Origin: a bacterium
GTDB lineage: Bacteria; Zhuqueibacterota; Zhuqueibacteria; Zhuqueibacterales; Geothermadaptataceae
Direction of reading: 5' to 3'
Length of the DNA: 48,251 bases
NCBI GenBank assembly: GCA_024275575.1
Contig: JAJRYV010000014.1
Coordinates: 1 to 48,251 of the forward strand
The notes under the pieces were generated by a model. It was not told the origin of the DNA, made no database searches, and saw only the letters and a list, made by a program, of their open reading frames with translations. The position numbers and the translations under genes were made by a program. This document shows positions 33,808-42,620 of this stretch, in pieces (positions within the stretch are counted from its first letter, which is position 1; every line of letters begins with the position of its first letter).

Positions 33808-34101
33808 CTAATCGTCGTCCTCATCTTCCCACTTTTCACCGTGACACTGATAACAGGAAGGTGTGCGTACAAGCCCACGATCTGTTGTAGCAACATCGCC
33901 CCGTAGATCAGGCCCGTGGCATTCGGCATCGCTGCATTTCCCCTCTGTAAACGGGTCTTCGAGCCCGCCCTTGTGCATCGCATTGCCTTGTTTGTTTTTG
34001 TGATCAGATGGAGGGCCGATTTTTTTCGTACTCATAAACGGTGGATCGCATGACAGCAAAACCATTGCACTCAATAGCATAAAAATCATGGCATATTTCA
34101 C
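33808..34101 (-). CDS. c-type cytochrome lipoprotein with two haem motifs, one atypical
   Basis: The 97-residue precursor has a lipoprotein signal with Cys18 (SAMVLLSC). Two haem-attachment motifs are visible: CSDAECH (Cys56, Cys61, His62), an unusual C-x4-CH, and a canonical CYQCH (Cys83, Cys86, His87). Each is followed by G or GP, as in small sequences of the form CHG-x-DLRG. The C terminus is acidic (EDEDDD). It would be an electron carrier tethered to the envelope. It is the first gene of the four-gene set ending in DUF3570, and a gap of 119 bases separates it from the MFS gene. Confidence 0.85.
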   Translation of the reverse strand: MKYAMIFMLLSAMVLLSCDPPFMSTKKIGPPSDHKNKQGNAMHKGGLEDPFTEGKCSDAECHGPDLRGDVATTDRGLVRTPSCYQCHGEKWEDEDDD

Positions 34102-34220
34102 AATTCAAACCCTTTTTCGAAGAAAAAAAGTTATATCAATAAAATAAATTAATTATCGGCAGGTTGATAACGCAAAATAAATTAGAAACTACAAACATTG
34201 CCGGATTGTTCCGGATTTTT

Positions 34221-35483
34221 TTATTTCCGGGAATGATTGATAAATAAAAAGAGCAAACCGCTGAGAACGCCCAGCGTGCCGACGAGACCATAAGCACCAC
34301 CCGTTGGAGCCGCTCGTAACCAATCGACGCCAAAGCCTAAAAGCGGTGCGAGAACAACCGGCGCCAGCCGTTTTGCCTGGCTCTCGATCGACAACACTGT
34401 AGCACCGGATTCCTCTTTGGAACACGAATCAAAACGGCTGATCAAAAAAGGGCGCCACAGGTTTTGCAGCATAAAAAACAGAACAAAGGCAACGGTGACA
34501 ATTGACAACAACTCATAAATTCCTGCAACTGTTATAACGAGTGAGATGAGTACAAAAAGTTGCCAGCATTTTCTCGCTGCGGTAAATTCATCACCGAGAA
34601 TGCTGATGATCTTCTGTGCATTTCTGCTGACGATTGCTGAAAAAATATAAAGAACGGTGTAGGTAGGCACGACAAACAGTACCGACTTTTGTGCTTCAGA
34701 CCAGTTTTCGCTGAAAATATATTTTGTTAGAAAAACGACGGCCATCCCCTGTAAAATGGGCTGCAAATAATCCTTCATCGTGTTAAAAACACCTTCAAAC
34801 CCCATTGATTCAAAGAGAAGATGCCGCAGCGCTTTTGATTTAAAAGAAGAACGAATCGTGTTCCAGGTATGTAAAAAGAGCTGCTTGACAGAAAGATTGC
34901 GATTTGTTTCACCATCAAGTTCTGCCGGGTAGCTCGCCAGGTTCAGGATGCTGACTATATAAGGAATGCAGGAAAAATAGAAAATCGAAGTGTATTCTTT
35001 GAAAAGAAATACAAAAATCCCGGAGATGATCGCCGAAACAGCGGAGCCGATTTTACTCCAGGATCGCGTCAATCCATAATATGTCAGACGCTGATCTTCC
35101 TTTCCCTGCAAACGGAGCCAGGAAAAGATCATCGCTTTGTGAGTGCCGGTGCGAAAGGCATCACCGATGGCATAGAAAAACATGGCGATAAAAAATGAAA
35201 TGTACTGATCGCTGATTGCGAAGAGCAGAAAACTGATGATATAGGCCACGAATGAGAGCAGCATGGAACGGCGACGGCCGTACATATCGGCAATACTGCC
35301 GGAAGGAATTTCGGCAACATTGATCATCATTTCGCGGAATGCGAAAAGTGTGCCGATTTGAAAAAAAGTCAGGTCTTTTTCGAGAAGGGCGAGAATGAAA
35401 AAAGGCTCAAAATAGCGCTGATTTTTAAGAAAACCATAAGCACAGAAACGTGTCAGCATCGGAATCTGTATATTCAGTTTCAA
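34221..35483 (-). CDS. MFS transporter
   Basis: This 420-residue protein has about 12 hydrophobic segments and the MFS loop 2-3 motif, here GSIADMYGRRRSMLLSF. The segments after about residue 210 form a second half. The substrate is not predictable; similarity is to drug/sugar-type permeases with motif A. The start looks like TTG at 35483 without a strong ribosome binding site; an ATG at 35459 is an alternative. It is divergent from hutI and upstream of the cytochrome gene on the same strand, but no evidence links it to that cluster. Confidence 0.88.
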   Translation of the reverse strand: MKLNIQIPMLTRFCAYGFLKNQRYFEPFFILALLEKDLTFFQIGTLFAFREMMINVAEIPSGSIADMYGRRRSMLLSFVAYIISFLLFAISDQYISFFIAMFFYAIGDAFRTGTHKAMIFSWLRLQGKEDQRLTYYGLTRSWSKIGSAVSAIISGIFVFLFKEYTSIFYFSCIPYIVSILNLASYPAELDGETNRNLSVKQLFLHTWNTIRSSFKSKALRHLLFESMGFEGVFNTMKDYLQPILQGMAVVFLTKYIFSENWSEAQKSVLFVVPTYTVLYIFSAIVSRNAQKIISILGDEFTAARKCWQLFVLISLVITVAGIYELLSIVTVAFVLFFMLQNLWRPFLISRFDSCSKEESGATVLSIESQAKRLAPVVLAPLLGFGVDWLRAAPTGGAYGLVGTLGVLSGLLFLFINHSRK

Positions 35484-35600
35484 CTCGAAAACTCATCAAT
35501 TTAATTTGATAATGACGTTGAATTTTTAAGAATAAAGCATTACGCTTGTCAGTACTATAAATTAATGTACTTCGATTTGAACATAAATAAAAGGCAAAAC

Positions 35601-36845
35601 ATGAAAAGAGCGACGGCAAAACTCATCGGGCCTTTCGCTGAAATGCTAAGCATGCTAAACGTCCCGGCAAAAGGGGCAGTCAAAGACGATCTGCTCGAGA
35701 TCAAACACGACTGCGGTATCGTTGTGCTGGAAGGAATAATTCGCGCTATTGGTGATTTTACCGCACTTTGCAAAAACTTTAACCTCTCGGAAATTGAAGA
35801 AATCTCATCCCCTCAAGTTTGTCTGCCGGGATTTATTGATGTGCATACGCATATGTGCTGGGCCGGATCGCGTGCTCGTGATTATTCGCTTCGAACCGCT
35901 GGTGTACCCTATCTCGAAATTGCCAAGTCAGGCGGCGGAATTATGGATACGGTGAGAAAAACACGGCAAGCATCTGAAACTGAATTACTGAAAAACCTGC
36001 TGCAACGCTGCACACGCCAGCTCAAAGACGGTGTGACGACCTGCGAAGTCAAAAGTGGTTACGGTCTCACTGTTCAGGATGAGCTGAAAATGCTGCGCAC
36101 GATCGATGCCGCGTCGAAACGGCATGCGATTGATCTCGTGCCGACATGCCTCGCTGCACACATGCCGCCGCCGGAATTCAAAAATACACCCGAAGTCTAT
36201 CTGCAACTCATTCTGGATGAAATTTTGCCTGTTGTACAGAAAGAAAACCTCGCTCGTCGCATCGATATTTTTATCGAAGAAAGCGCATTTTCTTTGCAAC
36301 AGGCAGAACCTTTTTTACAGGTAGCGCAGGAAAGGGGCTTTTCACTCGCCGTGCATGTCGATCAATTCAGCCCTGGCGGCAGTTTGCTTGCTTGCAAACT
36401 GAATGCTTCTAGCGCCGATCATCTCGAAGCCGGCGGTGAGCGTGAAATTAAAGCGTTAGCAAATTCAAACACAGTTGCCGTCATTTTGCCCGGTTGCTCG
36501 CTGGGGCTCGGCATCAACTTCGCTCCTGCCCGAAAATTGCTGGATGGTGGCGCCGGACTTGCCATCTCAACAGACTGGAATCCCGGCTCGGCGCCCATGG
36601 GCGATTTGCTCATGCAAGCTGCCGTGCTTGGCGCTGCTGAAAAACTCTCATCGGCCGAAACCTTTGCCGGTATCACCTGCCGGGCGGCGGCGGCGCTGGG
36701 AATGCACGATCGCGGCGTTTTAGCCGCCGGCATGCTGGCCGATTTCCAGGCATTCCCTTGCCATGATTTTCGCGAAATTCTTTATCACCAGGGGAAGCTG
36801 AAAGCAGATAAAGTATGGAAAAGGGGTGTGCGAATCGCCCCTTAA
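35601..36845 (+). CDS. hutI: imidazolonepropionase
   Basis: HutI opens the ring of imidazolonepropionate to formiminoglutamate, the third step of histidine degradation. The ATG at 35601 (with AAAAGGC upstream) is preferred over a frame-open ATG at 35565. The 414-residue product has the amidohydrolase metal motif FIDVHTHMCWAGSRARDY (His82, His84), AKSGGGIMDTVRKTR, VKSGYGLT, AAHMPPPEF, HVDQFSPGGS, SADHLEAGG and STDWNPGSAPM, all as in the family. The other hut genes (hutH, hutU) are not in the window, so the gene stands alone. Confidence 0.95.
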   Translation: MKRATAKLIGPFAEMLSMLNVPAKGAVKDDLLEIKHDCGIVVLEGIIRAIGDFTALCKNFNLSEIEEISSPQVCLPGFIDVHTHMCWAGSRARDYSLRTAGVPYLEIAKSGGGIMDTVRKTRQASETELLKNLLQRCTRQLKDGVTTCEVKSGYGLTVQDELKMLRTIDAASKRHAIDLVPTCLAAHMPPPEFKNTPEVYLQLILDEILPVVQKENLARRIDIFIEESAFSLQQAEPFLQVAQERGFSLAVHVDQFSPGGSLLACKLNASSADHLEAGGEREIKALANSNTVAVILPGCSLGLGINFAPARKLLDGGAGLAISTDWNPGSAPMGDLLMQAAVLGAAEKLSSAETFAGITCRAAAALGMHDRGVLAAGMLADFQAFPCHDFREILYHQGKLKADKVWKRGVRIAP

Positions 36846-37137
36846 ATACGATCAATTCGTGCAACTGGTATAAATAAATTTGCAGTTTCTTTCTTTTTCG
36901 ATCAAACATCCCTGCTCGATCTATATCAATCGCCTGAGGGTCCTGTATCCGAGAAAATCCGTTCAACCCGCTAAATCCGTGTCCAGAGCTTTTCAAAAAC
37001 AGGACACAGATTGCACGGATCAGGCAGATGGGCACGGATTTAATAAATGGGCCACCTGATTGAATACAAACCAGTGTATCCAATTGCCATCAATTTATAA
37101 GATAGAACAGGCTAAATAAAAATGCAAAACCGCAACG
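36846..37137. other. intergenic region with a decayed repeat
   Basis: No gene is supported here; the open frame on the - strand at 36673-37083 is mostly antisense to hutI. The segment 36950-37045 contains several copies of an ATCCGTG/CACGGAT-type word in both orientations (see the repeat entry). Confidence 0.6.
36950..37045. repeat. degenerate ATCCGTG-type intergenic repeat
   Basis: AAATCCGTGTCC (36973-36984), GGACACAGATTGCACGGAT (37002-37020) and GGCACGGATTT (37031-37041) share the same core in opposite orientations. The stretch reads like a worn dispersed intergenic repeat; whether it is repeated in the genome cannot be told from this window. Confidence 0.45.
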
Positions 37138-37166
37138 TTGACATTTTTCAAATTTTTCTTTATTTT
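37138..37166 (+). promoter_or_regulatory. candidate promoter of the MrfA-like helicase gene
   Basis: TTGACA (37138-37143) and TATTTT (37161-37166) are spaced by 17 bases; the predicted start is about 40 bases before the helicase ATG at 37213. Confidence 0.5.
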
Positions 37167-37212
37167 GGTGAATAAATATCCACTTCTGTTTTTATTTTAA
37201 GCGATCATATTT

Positions 37213-39489
37213 ATGAATCTGCCACAAACACTTGAACAACTGCGCAATGATCACAATTTCATGCACAATGTCACTGCCTGGAAGTGCCGGCACGCGATCG
37301 ATGCACGATATGAGAATTTCCCCGCAAGCATCGACCTGCGGCTCGTTCAGAGCCTGCAAAAAAACGGTATTAAAAAACTTTACACGCATCAGGCGCAGGC
37401 CATCGCTAAAGTACTGACCGGGGAAAACGTCGTCGTGGTGACGCCGACGGCTTCCGGCAAAACGATGTGTTACAATATCCCGGTTATCAATTCTTTATTA
37501 CACAACCCGGAAGCACGCGCCATTTATCTTTTCCCGACAAAAGCATTATCGCAGGATCAGATGCATGAAATCCATGGGATTGTGACCGACATGCAAGTCG
37601 ATTTGAAGGTTTACACTTTTGACGGCGACACGCCGCAATCGGCGCGCAAAGCCATTCGTTCGGCCGGCCATATCGTGGTTTCAAATCCCGACATGTTGCA
37701 TCAGGGCATATTGCCGCACCACACTTTGTGGATCAAACTATTTGAGAATCTACAATACATCGTGCTCGATGAAATCCATCACTACCGCGGTGTTTTCGGC
37801 AGTCATCTCGCCAATGTTATCCGCCGGCTACGCCGCATTTGTGAGTTTTATGGCAGCAACCCACAATTCATCTGCAGCAGCGCAACCATTGCCAACCCGA
37901 AAGAACACGCTGAAAAAATCATCGAAGCACCGGTTACGCTCATCGATGACAATGGTGCACCGCGTGGTGAAAAGCATTTTATCCTCTATAACCCACCGAT
38001 TGTCAATGCCGAGCTCGGCATCCGTGCCAGTTCAGTGAAAGAAAGCCGAAAAATAGCGCGCTATTTTCTTGCCGCAAATATCCAGACGATCATCTTCGCC
38101 CGCTCGCGCATCCGGGTGGAAATTCTGACAAAATATCTGCAGGAAATGATGCGCAACTTCAACAATCTCAAAAATCGTATCAAAGGTTACCGCGGTGGCT
38201 ATCTGCCCAATGAACGCCGGGCGATCGAAAAAGGACTGCGCAGCGGTGAAATTCTCTGCGTTGTCAGCACCAACGCGCTGGAGCTCGGTATCGATATCGG
38301 CGAATTGCATGCATGCATCATGAGCGGCTATGCGGGAACCATCGCCAGCTCATGGCAGCAAGCCGGGCGCGCCGGACGCAAAACAGAGACCAGTGTGGCC
38401 GTACTCGTCGCCTCCAGCCTACCGATGGATCAATATATCATTTCAAACCCTGATTTCTTCTTTGGCCGCGCCGTTGAAGAAGCGATCATCGACCCCAATA
38501 ATTTACTCATCATGATGAGCCATATCAAATGTGCTGCTTTTGAGCTGCCTTTCCGTGATGATGAAAAATTCGGCCATGGTGACTATGCCATCGATGCGAC
38601 GCGGGACATGCTGGAATTTCTCGAAGAAAACGAGGTTTTGCACCACGCCGGGGGCAAGTTTCACTGGATGGCGGAAACCTACCCTGCAGAAGCGGTTTCC
38701 CTGCGCAGCGCGGAAAATGAAAACGTGGTCATCATCGACCGCACAGGGGAAGAACGCGTACTCGGCGAAATCGACTACGTCACCGCGCCTCTGTATGTGC
38801 ATCAGGATGCCATCTATATGCATGGTACGGAAACCTACCATGTCGATCGCTTTGACCGGGATCGCAAAAAAGCCTATGTACACGCCGTCGATTCGGATTA
38901 TTACACCGATTCTCAAGTCAAATCCGATCTCAAAGTGCTCGATATTTTACAGCATGAGCACTTTAAAAACGGTGGCAAAGCCGTGGGTGAAGTCGCCGTG
39001 ACCAGTGTGCCGACGATGTATAAAAAAATCCGCTTTCGTACCCACGAGAATGTCGGCTGGGGGCCCATTGAAGTGCCGGAGATCGAGTTGCAAACAACAG
39101 CTTTCTGGCTGGAATTTTCCTCCGGAATTCGGGAAAAACTGGCTCTCTCACAGGAAGAACTCGGTGATGGTTTGAAAGGCCTGGCCAATATTTTAAGCCA
39201 TGTGGCGCCGGTTTTCGTCATGGCTGATCCCAGTGATTTCATCGCTTTGCCGAAAGTGCGCAGCCCTTTTACTGAATTGTCGACGATTTACATTTACGAA
39301 CGCTATCCCGGTGGCGTTGGGCTGTCGCAGAAGCTGTTTAATTCACTCGGGCAATTGCTCGAAACCGCACGCGTGCTAATCAGTCAATGCGGTTGCGTGA
39401 ATGGCTGTCCGAGCTGCGTCGGGCCGGTTCTCGAAATCGGCGATAAAGGCAAAAAAACAGCGTTGCGGCTTTTAGAACTGGCAAAATAG
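37213..39489 (+). CDS. MrfA-like DEAD/DEAH-box helicase with C-terminal DUF1998
   Basis: This 758-residue superfamily 2 helicase has motif I TPTASGKT (about 76-83), LFPTKALSQDQ (Ia), SNPDMLHQGI, DEIH (about 186-189, followed by HYRGVFGSHL), SSATIANP, and the second RecA domain with STNALELGIDIGELHACIM and WQQAGRAGRK. The C-terminal part carries a cysteine cluster (QCGCVNGCPSC, about 725-735) typical of the DUF1998 zinc domain. This arrangement matches Bacillus MrfA/YprA, a 3'-5' helicase in repair of mitomycin-type DNA damage. The ATG at 37213 is 47 bases after the predicted promoter; the next gene starts 32 bases after the stop. Confidence 0.93.
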   Translation: MNLPQTLEQLRNDHNFMHNVTAWKCRHAIDARYENFPASIDLRLVQSLQKNGIKKLYTHQAQAIAKVLTGENVVVVTPTASGKTMCYNIPVINSLLHNPEARAIYLFPTKALSQDQMHEIHGIVTDMQVDLKVYTFDGDTPQSARKAIRSAGHIVVSNPDMLHQGILPHHTLWIKLFENLQYIVLDEIHHYRGVFGSHLANVIRRLRRICEFYGSNPQFICSSATIANPKEHAEKIIEAPVTLIDDNGAPRGEKHFILYNPPIVNAELGIRASSVKESRKIARYFLAANIQTIIFARSRIRVEILTKYLQEMMRNFNNLKNRIKGYRGGYLPNERRAIEKGLRSGEILCVVSTNALELGIDIGELHACIMSGYAGTIASSWQQAGRAGRKTETSVAVLVASSLPMDQYIISNPDFFFGRAVEEAIIDPNNLLIMMSHIKCAAFELPFRDDEKFGHGDYAIDATRDMLEFLEENEVLHHAGGKFHWMAETYPAEAVSLRSAENENVVIIDRTGEERVLGEIDYVTAPLYVHQDAIYMHGTETYHVDRFDRDRKKAYVHAVDSDYYTDSQVKSDLKVLDILQHEHFKNGGKAVGEVAVTSVPTMYKKIRFRTHENVGWGPIEVPEIELQTTAFWLEFSSGIREKLALSQEELGDGLKGLANILSHVAPVFVMADPSDFIALPKVRSPFTELSTIYIYERYPGGVGLSQKLFNSLGQLLETARVLISQCGCVNGCPSCVGPVLEIGDKGKKTALRLLELAK

Positions 39490-39521
39490 AGTTTGTCTCA
39501 CATTCACTTTAAGGACGGAAA

Positions 39522-40709
39522 ATGAAAATCAATCGCTCGGGTATGGTTTTATCTCTTCTTTTGCTGACGATCATCTTTAATGTACAATCTGCTGCAAGAG
39601 CGCAGAAGATTCGTCTCGCATCGTTCAACATCAAAGAGATGTCGAGCGAAAAACTGCAAGATGTTGACGAGAACGGTGTTGGGCGGAATGCCCAGTTGCG
39701 CGCGGCAGCGGAAATCATCCGGCGCATCGATGCTGATATTCTCGTATTAAATGAAATTGACCACGATTACAGCGTAAGTGACGCACAAAACAAATATACC
39801 GTCAATTGCGAACGTTTCCTGCAAGCCTATTTAGCGCAAGCAGATTATCAATTTATTTTTGCCGCACCCTGCAATACCGGCCATTTGTCCGGGTTCGATT
39901 TTAATAATGACGGGCTCGTTGCAACAGAGAAAAATCGCGGCACGCGGGAACATGGCGATGATTGTTACGGCTGGGGAACCTATCCCGGACAGTATTCGAT
40001 GGCAGTGCTGTCGAAATATCCCATCAGACAACAGGCTGTTCGGACTTTTCAGAAATTTCTGTGGCAGGATTTACCGGGGCACCACATGCCGCCGGGTTAC
40101 TATTCGGCAGAAGAACAGGCGATTTTCCGTCTTTCCAGCAAGTCCCACTGGGATGTTCCGGTACAAATCGGAGAACAGACATTACATTTATTGCTGTCTC
40201 ATCCGACTCCCCCGGTGTTTGATGGTCCTGAAGATAAAAACGGCCGCAGGAATTTTGATGAGATTAAATTCTGGAAACTGTATCTCGACAATTCTCCGGC
40301 GATTTACGATGATTCCGGCGTAAAAGGCGGCTTCAAAAAGGACGAGGCTTTTGCGATTATGGGAGATTTAAATGCAGCGCTGCAATCGAATTCACGATAT
40401 GACGGGCAGATAGCGATCATGCAACTTTTGCAACACTGGCGGGTGCAGGACAGTGGCCCGGCGATGACTTCCGATGGGGCGAAAGACGGCATCATACCCG
40501 GTGCACCAGATTATTTCGAGCAGGCAACGACTGAGTTCAGAAAAGGCAGGAAACGACGCATCGATTATATTTTGCCGTCTCGGAAATTGCATATCATCAA
40601 AGGCGGGGTTTACTGGCCTGCTCCCGAAAAAGAACCACAGCTCAATTCAATGGCGCTCAAAGCTTCTGATCATCGGGCGGTATGGTTGGACATAACATGG
40701 GCAATGTGA
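39522..40709 (+). CDS. secreted endonuclease/exonuclease/phosphatase-family protein
   Basis: This 395-residue protein has a signal peptide (about 1-28, ending SAARAQ) and an EEP (DNase I-like) fold: ASFNIKEMS near the start, the acidic ADILVLNEIDHDY, the metal site IMGDLNAAL and the terminal SDHRAVWLD catalytic His-Asp. The nucleic-acid, phosphodiester or phospholipid substrate cannot be told from the sequence. GGA-rich sequence precedes the ATG. It follows the helicase gene by 32 bases, so the two could be cotranscribed, and meets the convergent nucleotidyltransferase-like gene only 6 bases after its stop. Confidence 0.88.
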   Translation: MKINRSGMVLSLLLLTIIFNVQSAARAQKIRLASFNIKEMSSEKLQDVDENGVGRNAQLRAAAEIIRRIDADILVLNEIDHDYSVSDAQNKYTVNCERFLQAYLAQADYQFIFAAPCNTGHLSGFDFNNDGLVATEKNRGTREHGDDCYGWGTYPGQYSMAVLSKYPIRQQAVRTFQKFLWQDLPGHHMPPGYYSAEEQAIFRLSSKSHWDVPVQIGEQTLHLLLSHPTPPVFDGPEDKNGRRNFDEIKFWKLYLDNSPAIYDDSGVKGGFKKDEAFAIMGDLNAALQSNSRYDGQIAIMQLLQHWRVQDSGPAMTSDGAKDGIIPGAPDYFEQATTEFRKGRKRRIDYILPSRKLHIIKGGVYWPAPEKEPQLNSMALKASDHRAVWLDITWAM

Positions 40710-40715
40710 TCATTT

Positions 40716-41429
40716 TTAACCTTTGGGAATTATCTCATCCACACGGCATAACGCATCGAAAGCATCCTTGAATATTGCCGCTTTCTCATCGATTGCCACA
40801 CATTTGGCCAGTTGATTGCTGATAAATTTTGCCCGGGGAAAAGAAAAATGATTTTGCACAAAAACAGTCTCAAAAAAATGATTTACACCAATTTCAGCAT
40901 CGAGGATGAGCGCGCAGGCATCTTCGAAATCGTACTTGCTTTCTATTTTTCCCCGTCCGAGAAATAATTTAAAAAACAGCAGTTGCGCCGGGTCGATATG
41001 AGCAAAACCTGGCGCCTGCCGGCGAGAATAAAAATGGGACAGGTTTTCATAGGTAAGTTCGCAAGAGATGGTTCCACCTTCGATCGGGCGTTGCATTCGC
41101 AAATCAGCTAACAAATCGATTTCAATTTCACCCATCCCGGTTTTGCCGACACGGCCGGTAAATTCGCTGTTTTTTTCATTCGCAAACCGAATGCCCAGGA
41201 CCTTCTGCCAACCGCAAAGATCAGCAGCGGGAATGATGTAATCGATATCGCCGGAAAGTTTTTCACATCCCGGGCGGAAGTTATGTGGTTTACAGCAAAG
41301 GACCACCGCCATGCCGGCAAAAATGAGTGGGGTGTTCAAATCGCCGGCAGCAGCGATTTCTAAAATCGTTTGATGAACCAAAAAAACAGCATCAAGCTGT
41401 GAATTTATTGCCGAATTTGCTGCATTCAT
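40716..41429 (-). CDS. nucleotidyltransferase-like protein
   Basis: The 237-residue protein has no signal peptide. The stretch LIFAGMAVVLCCKPHNFRPG followed by GDIDYIIP has the G-x-A ... D-x-D pattern of pol-beta-type nucleotidyltransferases (as in AbiEii or MNT), and GEIEIDLLADL gives the third acidic residue. The C-terminal helical half (FFKLFLGRGKIESKYDFEDA) fits that fold. No antitoxin-like partner or adjacent toxin gene is seen, so I do not call a toxin-antitoxin pair. Its start ATG is at 41429. It is convergent with the preceding gene and divergent from the LOG-family gene. Function unknown. Confidence 0.65.
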   Translation of the reverse strand: MNAANSAINSQLDAVFLVHQTILEIAAAGDLNTPLIFAGMAVVLCCKPHNFRPGCEKLSGDIDYIIPAADLCGWQKVLGIRFANEKNSEFTGRVGKTGMGEIEIDLLADLRMQRPIEGGTISCELTYENLSHFYSRRQAPGFAHIDPAQLLFFKLFLGRGKIESKYDFEDACALILDAEIGVNHFFETVFVQNHFSFPRAKFISNQLAKCVAIDEKAAIFKDAFDALCRVDEIIPKG

Positions 41430-41641
41430 ATTTTTATTCTCTGATTACAAATACCCGCTGAATAATTCCCATATACGGGATTTTAGGTTTTAATTCAATG
41501 ATTTTATTCTTACTATTACATATACCTGATCGGGTAAAAAGTTGAAATCATTCAGGGTTTAAAGCTGTTTCATTTCAAAGCACACATTCGAAACAAATCA
41601 GGAAACAAGTGGGGGTGCCTGACCATCCGCTGTACGCTGGT

Positions 41642-41669
41642 TTGAGAAAATAAATCGCATGAATATAAA
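41642..41669 (+). promoter_or_regulatory. candidate promoter of the LOG-family gene
   Basis: TTGAGA (41642-41647) and TATAAA (41664-41669) are spaced by 16 bases, about 40 bases before the TTG start at 41711. Confidence 0.4.
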
Positions 41670-41710
41670 AAACAACCGCTCAGGAGCTTAATTCCAGGAA
41701 AGGAATCGTT

Positions 41711-42478
41711 TTGGACAAAAACAGCAGCGATAATCTGGAAAAACTAATAAATTCGCCGTCATACAAACTCGCATATGAAGATACGGATTTTCTCAGAAAA
41801 GAAGACTTACGCCCATTGCGGCTGCAACTTGAATTGCTCAAACCTGAAATGGTCATGGATGTACACAATATCAGCTCGACGGTCGTTGTTTTCGGTAGTG
41901 CACGTATTCGCCATGAAAACAGGGTGACGAATTCAGATATGTCGGAATCTAACAAACTCGGCCGTTATTATGATGAAGCGAGAAAATTCACCCGGCTTCT
42001 CGGCGAAAAACCCGTCACTGTCGATGGCGAGAAACTGATTGTCGTCACAGGTGGTGGCCCGGGTATCATGGAAGCAGCCAATCGCGGTGCATTTGAGGCT
42101 GATACACCATCGATCGGGCTCAATATCACTTTGGAACATGAACAGGAACCCAACCCCTATATTTCGCCGGAGCTCTGTTTTCAGTTCCAATATTTCGCCA
42201 TTCGAAAAATGCCCTTTTTATTACGGGCGAAAGTACTGGTAGCGTTCCCCGGCGGCTTCGGCACCTTCGACGAATTATTCGAGGCGCTGACACTGCTGCA
42301 AACAAAACGCATGCCGCCCATGCCCGTCTATCTTTTCGGCCGCGAATTCTGGTCCAAGGTTATCGATTTTAATGCCCTCGTCGATGCCGGGGTCATTTCA
42401 CAGAGCGACCTCGATTTATTCGTTTATGTGGAAACTGCAGAAGAACTCTGGCGGCAAATCCACGCGTATTACAAGTGA
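41711..42478 (+). CDS. LOG-family protein (TIGR00730-like)
   Basis: The LOG family contains nucleotide 5'-monophosphate phosphoribohydrolases and Rossmann proteins once called lysine decarboxylases. The 255-residue product has an N-terminal extension of about 55 residues, VVVFGSARI, then VVTGGGPGIMEAANRGA and VAFPGGFGTFDELFEAL, with the catalytic Arg/Glu of the family (RKMPFLLRAKVL). The TTG at 41711 has AGGAAAGG upstream. Proteins of this kind release cytokinin-like bases from nucleotides in other organisms; the substrate here is unknown. It stands alone, with 142 bases to the next gene. Confidence 0.92.
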   Translation: MDKNSSDNLEKLINSPSYKLAYEDTDFLRKEDLRPLRLQLELLKPEMVMDVHNISSTVVVFGSARIRHENRVTNSDMSESNKLGRYYDEARKFTRLLGEKPVTVDGEKLIVVTGGGPGIMEAANRGAFEADTPSIGLNITLEHEQEPNPYISPELCFQFQYFAIRKMPFLLRAKVLVAFPGGFGTFDELFEALTLLQTKRMPPMPVYLFGREFWSKVIDFNALVDAGVISQSDLDLFVYVETAEELWRQIHAYYK

Positions 42479-42620
42479 CTGTTTAGCCAGCCGCCAAACC
42501 CGTATTATCAAGGCTGAAAGTATATAAATTAATCCGCCTTAAATAAAATCGTAGGGTCTTGGGCATACAATTCATTGCTGATCGCTCAAACCCGGAAATG
42601 ATTTTTTCGCAGGAGATTTT

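Noticed and set aside
36673-37083. 136-codon open frame on the - strand downstream of hutI
   Set aside because: Half of it is antisense to hutI and the rest covers a degenerate repeat; the composition is not protein-like.
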